Shown piece by piece: positions 60,101 to 64,000 of a stretch of DNA of 64,000 nt. Positions within the stretch are counted from its first letter, which is position 1. Every line of letters starts with the position of its first letter. The notes below the pieces were generated by a model. The model had not been told where the DNA came from and ran no database searches. It saw only the letters and a program-made list of their open reading frames with translations. The DNA is from Notospermus geniculatus (lineage: Eukaryota; Nemertea; Pilidiophora; Heteronemertea; Lineidae): contig NMRB01000275.1 in assembly GCA_002633025.1 (NCBI GenBank), forward strand, positions 322,901 to 386,900, given 5' to 3'. Both the position numbers and the translations under genes were made by a program.

Positions 60101-63100
60101 CTCTATGGAGTTGGAACCAAGCTGATGGCTATTCCAATCGTGTGCAAAAGCGCCAGCAACTTCTGGGTGCAAGTCTGCTGCAACGGGAAAGTCAAAGAAT
60201 ACACTGAGATGTTCAAGAACATAAATAAGATGTATCAGAACAGCGGCAAGAATACATCATTCAGGTAAGATAGATAATGGATTCTATCAACAACAATGGC
60301 AGCACGGCATCATATCCTTAGATTTGCACAGTTCTCAATGAAATCAGAAGTGGACATCACCGCACAACAGCAGCACTGGGTGACAGACGTTGGTTTGTGT
60401 TCATATGCCATGTCTTCTTCTTTTCAGACCAGAAATCGGTGACTTCTGTGTTGCACCGTACGAGGGCGAATATTGTCGTGCCTACGTACTGGACAAGCGG
60501 CAGGACAAGTTCCGTGTACGTTTTATCGACTACGGGAATGTCCATATCGTCACACTCGCTGATGTTAAACCATTGGAGAGCCAGTTTGCTCAGCTGTACT
60601 CTGTTGGCGTCAACTGTGCTCTTTACGGCATCGAAGAAGTTCAGACAGAACCTTGGTCTCAGTTCTCCATCAAAGTTTTCCAAGAATTCGCTAAAGATGA
60701 CCCGCAGTGGGAGCTAAAGGTCATGAGAAAGGTGAATATTTTGGAAGTGGAAGTCCGCCACGAAGGGAGGTCTATAAATGAAGAATTTGTGAAGAGATGC
60801 AAAGCTGGGCCGTCATCGTCACCTTTTGATTTTGAACCGAAGAAGTCGCCCCAGAGGAAGAGTCCCCCGAAGAAGGATTCTCAGTCTGTTGTATCCACCA
60901 CTGCTGAGAAATCACTGCCAGTGGCCAAGGTGAAGCCTGCAGATGAATCAGCCAAACCCCAGAAGCTGATGATTCCAGTACGAAGAATGCCAGTTGGGGA
61001 GACATTCAGTGCAGTGCCAGTGGTGGTTGTCAGTCCAGAGGAGATATACATCCAGCCGGTGGAAGCAGGACCTGAGTTTGTTACACTTTGTCAAGGGCTT
61101 GAAGGTTACTACAGGGAGCATACTACCCCAATTTGGTAAGTTTACAATACCTTATTTGTAAAAACGCTCCACCAAATGCACGCACTTATCACGATAGAGG
61201 AATGGGTTAGGCTAACAGCCTTTATATGCCACAATAGCTGAAACGTGCCATCTCCGCAGGTTGACAATAGTAGTGGACAGCAATGATAATAGTTGAGTAA
61301 ACTGATGATCCTTATGACAAGCACCTACTTTTGCTAGAGCGGGTCTCATATATTTGAACAAAAACTGGTGTGGTTTAGGTAAAGTGAAATGATGAAGTGT
61401 TGGTCATCTCATAACAGCACGACGTTTTCTTTCTTTCCAGTGCCGAAGATGGAGATCTGGTCGTTGCTCCTTTCACGGGACAGTTCTGTCGAGGAAGAGT
61501 TGAAAGCGTGACGGCAGATCGAGTTGTGGTTTATTTCATCGACTATGGGAACAAAGACCCCGTAGCCAGCAATGAGATTTTCCCAATGCAGCCTCAGTTT
61601 GCAGAATGTCGATCGATTGCTCTCTGTTGTCGCTTGGCTGGATCTCCCAATGGCTGGAGCACAGATAGTGATGCAGTTGTGAAGATCAAGGAGCTGTTAC
61701 CTGAGGCAGTTGCAGATGCGAATATCCTCGAATATGATGGCGATGTTGCCGTTGTCGATTTTCCAATGGAATCAACAACAGTTGTGAACATCATGAAAGA
61801 ATTGGGGTTTGCTAAAGCTGCCAAGAAACCAGCTGACATCCCGGCTAGTGTTGTTGCCGAATCCCAGAGGCCAACGATTCCAATACGTAGAATGCCAACT
61901 GGGGAGATGTTTGAAGCCGTGCCAGTAGTTGTTGTCAGCCCAGAGGAATTTTACATTCAACCCAAAGAGGCAGGGCTTGAGTTTGGAGAACTTTGTCAAG
62001 GACTTCAGGCTTACTATGAGGAGCATACAACCCCAGTTCGGTAAGTTTGCAAACACTTTATATCATTGTTTGAAGAGTAATGGGGACGATAGCTGACTTT
62101 TTCAATAGATGTCACTAGTGGCTAAAACTATTGAAATGAAACTGACATCCGGGTCCTGATCAATTTCCAATACAAAAGGTGTCCATTGTATTAGGACAGT
62201 GTTTCAGTGTGTTGCCTGTATCGAGCTAGGATGGTCTGGATCCACAATGTGAAATGCTGAACTATTTGTAGTCTCAGAACTGTTAGTTGTGGAGATTTTT
62301 ATCTTTCTTTTTCATCGCCTGATTGTACTTGCACAATGCTGTAGAAAAGTAAGTGGCTATTATGCAAGAGGACCACGTGAGAGTATGTGCTTCCATGATT
62401 GACCTGCAGTGGTCCACCACTTTGTCATGAATGAACTACAGAAATAACATTGAGGTTGTCCACTCTTGTAGTACTCATTACAAGTGCAACGCTTTCTTTC
62501 CAGTGCAAAAGATGGAGATCTGGTTGTTGCTGTTTATGCAGGTGAATTCTGTCGAGGAAGAGTTGAAAGCGTGACGGCAGATCAAGTTGTGGTTTATTTC
62601 ATCGACTATGGAAACAAAGACCCCGTAGCCAGCAATGAGGTTTTCCCAATGCAGCGTCAGTTTGCAGAATGTCGATCGATTGCTCTCTGTTGTCGCTTGG
62701 CTGGATCTCCCAATGGCTGGAGCACAGATAGTTATGCAGTTGCGAAGATCAAGGAGCTGTTACCTCAGGAACTTGTGCCTGTGTCTATCCTCGAATATGA
62801 TGGTGATGTCGCTGTTGTTGATTTCCCACTTGGGTCGACGACAGTCGTCAACTTCATGAAAGAAGCAGGGTTTGCTAAAGCTGCATCAAAACCAGCGGAT
62901 GTTCCAACCAGGAGTCTTGACCTAGTAGGACGTCAGAGAATTCTGAGACAGGTAGCTTCGTCACTTGCTGTGGGAGAGGAGTATTACGTCTTGATCTCTC
63001 ATTCTGTGAGCCCTTCTGAAATCTATGGCCAGGTGATTCTGACGCAAGTGTTGGCATCATTTTCTGAAATGGGCGTTGCTCTGGCTGCAGCATATAGTAC

Positions 63101-64000
63101 AAAAGGCGACAATACAACTTACAGGTATGTTGGCATTTCTTTGTATTAGCTTTATTCGCTGAGGACATGAAAATTGTCTGTGGTTGCAGTTGTTGAAATT
63201 GCACATTTGCTGTTGTGAAAATGTCCTTCATTGCTTTACAGTCATTGCCTGTATAGAGGTTTCCTACTGATGTCACACGGCCGCCATATTGGCCGTCAAA
63301 ATGAAGCCATGGAGGCTGCCATCTTGTTCTCAGTTCAAAAGTTTAGCGGCCCATACAGACCACTGGAAGCGTACAACTCAACAAATCACTTTACCTCTCA
63401 TAGTTTCTGAGCATAAGTACATAGTTGGTCTGGTGTGAAAACCGTGTTGAAAACAAAGTGAATCGTCCATACGGCTTGCTGTAGAAGAGGCGATGACTGC
63501 CACCAACATTAAAACTGCGTGCTGAATGCTGTGCTGATGCTGTGATGTTGCGTCATTTGACGGCCAAAATGGCGGAGATTTTGAGCTATGACGTCACGTG
63601 GGAAACCTCTATATGTCCAGGTTGGTGTTTAATGGAATGGAAATCTTTTGCAGGCCATCTGTCGGTGATTATGTTGCAACTACTTACCTCAGTGACTGGT
63701 GCCGTGCTACCGTCATTGCCTACAATGATGAGCAGTGCACAGTTTGGTACTTCGACTATGGAAATGAAGCAGTCGTACCAGTTACTTGGGTCCACAAACT
63801 GGATGCTGAATTTCTGGAGTGCATCGTCCCTGTGGTCAAGTGTCGAATGGCTGGCATTACTGGCACGTTCAATCGTACCTGGAGTGAAAGTGCTCTGGTG
63901 GCATTCAGTCAAATGATTAAAAATGAAGAGAAGTACATGATCAAAGTTATGGAGATAAATGGGAACAACGTTGATGTGGAAATCTTTGACATCAACAAAA
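45090..64000 (+). CDS. TDRD1: TDRD1-like germline Tudor protein (RRM + MYND + at least five Tudor domains), 3' end outside window
   Basis: Twenty-one exons join in frame into about 1505 residues, still open at the window end. ATG 45090 (MDSEAEKAELDGW) is the likely start. Domains: RRM (about 45-121; RNP2 CYVVGI, RNP1-like KIAFVTYS); Gly/Pro/Met-rich linker; MYND zinc finger (about 331-368; CIVC, CTKC, YCSTECQ, DW, H, C); Tudor 1 core about 477-547; Tudor 2 about 750-795; Tudor 3 about 985-1035; Tudor 4 about 1185-1235; Tudor 5 from about 1391. Tudors 2-5 keep the DYGN motif of the dimethylarginine-binding cage; Tudor 1 has IDEGK instead. Family knowledge: TDRD1 scaffolds Piwi proteins in germ granules through symmetric dimethylarginine and supports piRNA biogenesis. 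Human TDRD1 (about 1180 residues) has MYND and four Tudors but no RRM. All introns are GT-AG. Confidence 0.9.
45712..45825 (+). CDS. TDRD1: TDRD1-like exon 2
   Basis: Acceptor CTTTCTGACAG, donor GTGAGT. Encodes ELDGWNPMEDDFNDPDFNSY and a basic tail. It enters with one base of a split codon and leaves with two. Confidence 0.82.
45989..46037 (+). CDS. TDRD1: TDRD1-like exon 3 (RRM RNP2 strand)
   Basis: Acceptor GTCTCTTACAG, donor GTAATT. Encodes KENTCYVVGIPGNLNE, the first beta strand (RNP2) and start of helix 1 of the RRM. Ends in phase 0. Confidence 0.82.
46499..46837. mobile_element. TIR element (CAG[G/T]GTTTCCGCCAG ends) in duplicate copy 2
   Basis: Left end CAGTGTTTCCGCCAG, right end CTGGCGGAAACCCTG. 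Flanks repeat TTGGG (5 bp). Copy 1 of the segment preserves the empty site (CTCTGTTGGGTAGG near 45550). The interior has long A/T runs (GAAAAAAATTTTTTT type) that fold on themselves. Confidence 0.85.
46994..47107 (+). CDS. TDRD1: TDRD1-like exon 2, duplicate
   Basis: Same 114-bp exon as 45712-45825 with a silent GAT/GAC change and intact splice sites. Splicing exon 3 (phase 0) into this acceptor (which needs two bases from upstream) would shift the frame, so both pairs cannot be used in one coding transcript. Confidence 0.75.
47343..47391 (+). CDS. TDRD1: TDRD1-like exon 3, duplicate
   Basis: Same 49-bp exon as 45989-46037 with one amino-acid change (CYVVGI to CYIVGI). Intact acceptor and donor. 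Confidence 0.75.
47401..48016. mobile_element. AGCTCACTGGGGTGAGCTATT repeat family insertion
   Basis: Starts AGCTCACTGGGGTGAGCTAT and has a CGTCCGTCGTCGTCGTCG run, a type of repeat widespread in marine invertebrate genomes. It separates GGTAATTTTT from TCTGCTAATCTG, which are contiguous in duplicate copy 1 (46038-46060), so the edges are known from the empty site to within a few bases. One N at 47743. Confidence 0.75.
48420..48919. mobile_element. Non-autonomous DNA transposon, copy B, with 7-bp TSD
   Basis: Inverted copy of the element at 10541-11021. It starts CATAAAGGAATCAAACATAA, ends GATTCCTTTATG, and is flanked by perfect 7-bp repeats GTTAAAC (48413-48419 and 48920-48926). It ends 29 bp before exon 4, leaving only a short polypyrimidine tract for the acceptor. 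Confidence 0.9.
48949..49037 (+). CDS. TDRD1: TDRD1-like exon 4 (RRM middle)
   Basis: Acceptor TCTCTGTTGCAG, donor GTAAGT. Encodes DGIRNLFRKAGNITKMNVLP and QRVGKDDKIA: RRM helix 1, strand 2 and the start of RNP1. Confidence 0.88.
49361..49651 (+). CDS. TDRD1: TDRD1-like exon 5 (RRM end and charged linker)
   Basis: Completes RNP1 (FVTYS) and helix 2 (EEAIRKYNDHRIG), then a charged Lys/Glu-rich linker. Acceptor TTATCCAG, donor GTAAGC. Confidence 0.88.
49832..49873. repeat. Short hairpin in TDRD1-like intron 5
   Basis: CTGTAGCACGCACTGC and GCAGTGTGTGCTACAG pair around a 10-base loop; a diverged echo follows at about 49890-49915. Probably a short inverted repeat; not called as a microRNA. Confidence 0.5.
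50131..50274 (+). CDS. TDRD1: TDRD1-like exon 6
   Basis: Acceptor TGCCTGTTTCAG, donor GTGAGG. Encodes a Pro/Gly/Arg segment (TKGTGRGRIIGKYIRNRP) resembling flexible or RG-type linkers. Phase fits both neighbours. Confidence 0.7.
50744..50808 (+). CDS. TDRD1: TDRD1-like exon 7
   Basis: Acceptor TTGCTTTTCAG, donor GTGAGT. Encodes a Met/Pro/Gly-rich linker (PHMMMPMSFDGYGMGP). Confidence 0.7.
51324..51566 (+). CDS. TDRD1: TDRD1-like exon 8 (first half of MYND)
   Basis: Contains two similar segments (PSMNAPFG and PSMNVQFG, with FLEKAVALV and MLDKALAAV), an internal short repeat, and ends with the first CxxC of the MYND finger (CIVCGTQ). Donor GTAAGT. Confidence 0.85.
52042..52138 (+). CDS. TDRD1: TDRD1-like exon 9 (second half of MYND)
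   Basis: Encodes KKCTKCKTHYCSTECQ then DWGKHKEMC, giving the remaining MYND zinc ligands. The finger is split by an intron between the first and second Cys pairs. Confidence 0.9.
53039..53119. repeat. Inverted-repeat element related to 22165-22236
   Basis: Starts AGTCTCGCGCAGCCAGCCG and ends CGGCTGGGTGACCGAGACT; the right end is the exact complement of the left end at 22165. It lies in TDRD1-like intron 9. Confidence 0.6.
53347..53392. repeat. GATAGAA/GATGAT microsatellite
   Basis: Imperfect purine-rich tandem repeat (AGAAGATAGAAGAAGATAG). Confidence 0.75.
53486..53537 (+). CDS. TDRD1: TDRD1-like exon 10
   Basis: Acceptor CTTTTTTCCAG, donor GTCAGT. Short linker exon (ENNQFEVQMNAEMLLNT) with phase matching exons 9 and 11. 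Confidence 0.65.
53990..54052 (+). CDS. TDRD1: TDRD1-like exon 11
   Basis: Acceptor CTGATTTTCAG, donor GTAAGT; 63 bp, phase 0 at both ends. Ser-rich linker (DDASSSSDVSQHLKR). Confidence 0.65.
54245..54396. mobile_element. Foldback element (GAAATTTTGCAAATTTTCGA ends)
   Basis: The left arm with TTTTCGACCCCAGTCGGGGT and CTTCTTCAG pairs with CTGAAGAAGACCCCAG and GAGGTCGAAAATTTGC on the right; the central part contains ACTTTCAAGTC and GACTTGAAAGT. A one-ended relative (GGGTCGAAAATTTGCAACAT) is at 59085-59105. Confidence 0.8.
54571..54597 (+). CDS. TDRD1: TDRD1-like candidate 27-bp microexon
   Basis: TTGCTGCATCAG / GTAGTT flank nine codons (IVPDILHEE), phase 0 at both ends, so inclusion or skipping keeps frame. 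Supported only by splice sites and phase. Confidence 0.4.
55257..55404. mobile_element. Foldback element, GGGCC...TTCAAAAA type
   Basis: Ends GGGCTGTATTCAAAAAAGG and CCTTTTTGAATACGGCCCC; the arms continue with GATTAAGACTTTAAGT versus CTAAGTCTTAAACACC. Confidence 0.78.
55972..56096. mobile_element. Foldback element (AATGGCTAATATTCATAAAA ends)
   Basis: Ends AATGGCTAATATTCATAAAA and TTTTATGAATACCAGCCATT, with GCAAGTGCTTTTACTT paired to AAGTAAAAGCATTTGC. Confidence 0.8.
56721..56894 (+). CDS. TDRD1: TDRD1-like exon 13 (lead-in of Tudor 1)
   Basis: Acceptor TTCTTACTTCAG, donor GTGGGT; 58 codons, phase 0/0. Contains FVPVTILCVIQPREFYVKF, the strand preceding a Tudor core in extended Tudor modules. 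Confidence 0.88.
57055..57167. mobile_element. Foldback element (113 bp) with 6-bp TSD
   Basis: Arms CAGGCCTTTCCGTTTGACGG, GCGCAAAAATGTGCATG are mirrored by CATGCACATTTTAGCGCCCG and ATGGAAAGGCCTG. Perfect 6-bp direct repeats GAACAG flank it (57049-57054 and 57168-57173). Confidence 0.85.
57231..57443 (+). CDS. TDRD1: TDRD1-like exon 14 (Tudor 1 core)
   Basis: Encodes EDGVWKRGAVFEI and VYLIHLIDEGKKISVPLEKL. The strand order matches a Tudor barrel, but the usual DYGN is IDEGK, so the aromatic cage looks incomplete. Acceptor TTTTATCTAG, donor GTAAGT. Confidence 0.88.
57606..57745 (+). CDS. TDRD1: TDRD1-like exon 15 (Tudor 1, SN-like part)
   Basis: Continues the extended Tudor module (LSDIQPNEGNFFGPEVCCF). 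Acceptor TGTTATTTTCAG, donor GTAAGT, exit phase 2. Confidence 0.85.
58441..58622. mobile_element. Foldback element of TATTTTTGCG / CGCGAAATTTTCGCG type
   Basis: Starts TACGCAAATATTTTTGCGGG and ends ATGCAAAAATATTT, with TTTCGCGCGGATTAATGTTC mirrored by TTAATATTCGCGGCGAAATT. Confidence 0.65.
59333..59571. mobile_element. Foldback element (AGGACAGGTATTCATAAAA ends)
   Basis: AGGACAGGTATTCATAAAA on the left and TTTTATGAATACCGGTCCT on the right; inner arms share CTTAAGT-type words. It ends 50 bp before exon 16. Confidence 0.68.
59622..59846 (+). CDS. TDRD1: TDRD1-like exon 16
   Basis: Encodes the end of the Tudor 1 module (VLNNVLINKKLVAQRRSKAM) and a basic linker (SPRKQP, KPNQRKPDKP). Acceptor ATCCTTGCAG, donor GTAAGT. 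Confidence 0.85.
60031..60264 (+). CDS. TDRD1: TDRD1-like exon 17 (lead-in of Tudor 2)
   Basis: Acceptor TTCCATGTAG, donor GTAAGA. Encodes GTKLMAIPIVCKSASNFWVQ, the pre-core strand of Tudor 2, with KMYQNSGKNTSFR. Confidence 0.9.
60428..61135 (+). CDS. TDRD1: TDRD1-like exon 18 (Tudor 2 core, linker, lead-in of Tudor 3)
   Basis: Core GDFCVAPYEGEYCRAYVLDK and FRVRFIDYGN carries a complete-looking aromatic cage. Then a Ser/Lys/Pro linker and the Tudor 3 lead-in (IPVRRMPVGETFSAVPVVVV), which is repeated almost unchanged at the end of exon 19. Confidence 0.93.
61441..62040 (+). CDS. TDRD1: TDRD1-like exon 19 (Tudor 3 core and lead-in of Tudor 4)
   Basis: Core GDLVVAPFTGQFCRGRVESV and VVVYFIDYGNKDPVASNE. 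The last part (IPIRRMPTGEMFEAVPVVVV) duplicates the end of exon 18. Acceptor TTCTTTCCAG, donor GTAAGT. Confidence 0.94.
62504..63124 (+). CDS. TDRD1: TDRD1-like exon 20 (Tudor 4 core and lead-in of Tudor 5)
   Basis: Core nearly identical to exon 19 over about 120 residues (CRGRVESVTADQVVVYFIDY; CRSIALCCRLAGSPNGWSTD). The second half diverges into a different lead-in (EEYYVLISHSVSPSEIYGQV). Confidence 0.94.
63252..63613. mobile_element. TIR element (TATAGAGGTTTCC ends) in TDRD1-like intron 20
   Basis: Left end TATAGAGGTTTCCTACTGA with GGCCGCCATATTGGCCGTCA; right end TGACGGCCAAAATGGCGG with CACGTGGGAAACCTCTATA. No transposase. It ends 40 bp before exon 21. Confidence 0.8.
63654..64000 (+). CDS. 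TDRD1: TDRD1-like exon 21 (Tudor 5, cut by window end)
   Basis: Acceptor TCTTTTGCAG. Core GDYVATTYLSDWCRATVIAY and CTVWYFDYGNEAVVPV, cage residues retained. The frame is open to the last base of the window, so more coding sequence follows. Confidence 0.92.

Overview
This is a eukaryotic, almost certainly metazoan, nuclear window. Genes are split by many GT-AG introns, intergenic DNA is AT-leaning and packed with foldback (MITE-like) repeats, and there is a satellite array. Abundant TAGGCCTA-type words, GGGCC...TTCATAAA foldbacks and a GTCCGTCGTCGTC-bearing repeat resemble marine invertebrate genomes (echinoderm, hemichordate, lancelet or lophotrochozoan). I cannot fix the phylum from sequence alone. 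There are no bacterial-type genes, rRNA, tRNA or CRISPR arrays.

Three genes are supported, all on the + strand. (1) 1328-6792: the 3' part of an LCOR/LCORL-E93(Mblk-1)-type transcriptional co-regulator, with a Cys motif exon, a CtBP-binding PLDLS motif and two Pipsqueak-type helix-turn-helix domains. (2) 28400-33011: a complete three-exon HHEX homeobox gene with an N-terminal Eh1-like repressor motif. (3) 45090-64000, running off the window: a TDRD1-like piRNA-pathway scaffold with an N-terminal RRM, a MYND zinc finger and at least five Tudor domains. I followed reading frame and splice phase through every listed exon of all three. The human relatives HHEX, LCOR and TDRD1 all lie on 10q23-q25, so the window looks like ancient synteny at close range.

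Layout: 1-6.8 kb LCOR-like gene; 6.8-28 kb intergenic, with a DNA transposon, a 1.13-kb tandem duplication and a 4.5-kb tandem duplication carrying degenerate minus-strand coding-like remnants; 28.4-33.0 kb HHEX, whose first intron is full of foldback elements; 33.5 kb assembly gap; 34.0-41.9 kb satellite of a 649-bp unit that switches orientation twice; 42-44 kb cluster of inverted repeats, including two near-perfect palindromes with 8-bp target-site duplications, identical ends and identical centre but unrelated arms; 45-64 kb TDRD1-like gene, with a duplicated exon pair and several transposon insertions in its introns.

The most unusual signals are the constant-end, constant-centre, variable-arm palindromes, the orientation-switching 649-bp array next to HHEX, a transposon family with 7-bp target duplications present in two inverted copies 38 kb apart, and the frame-incompatible exon duplication in the RRM of the Tudor gene.
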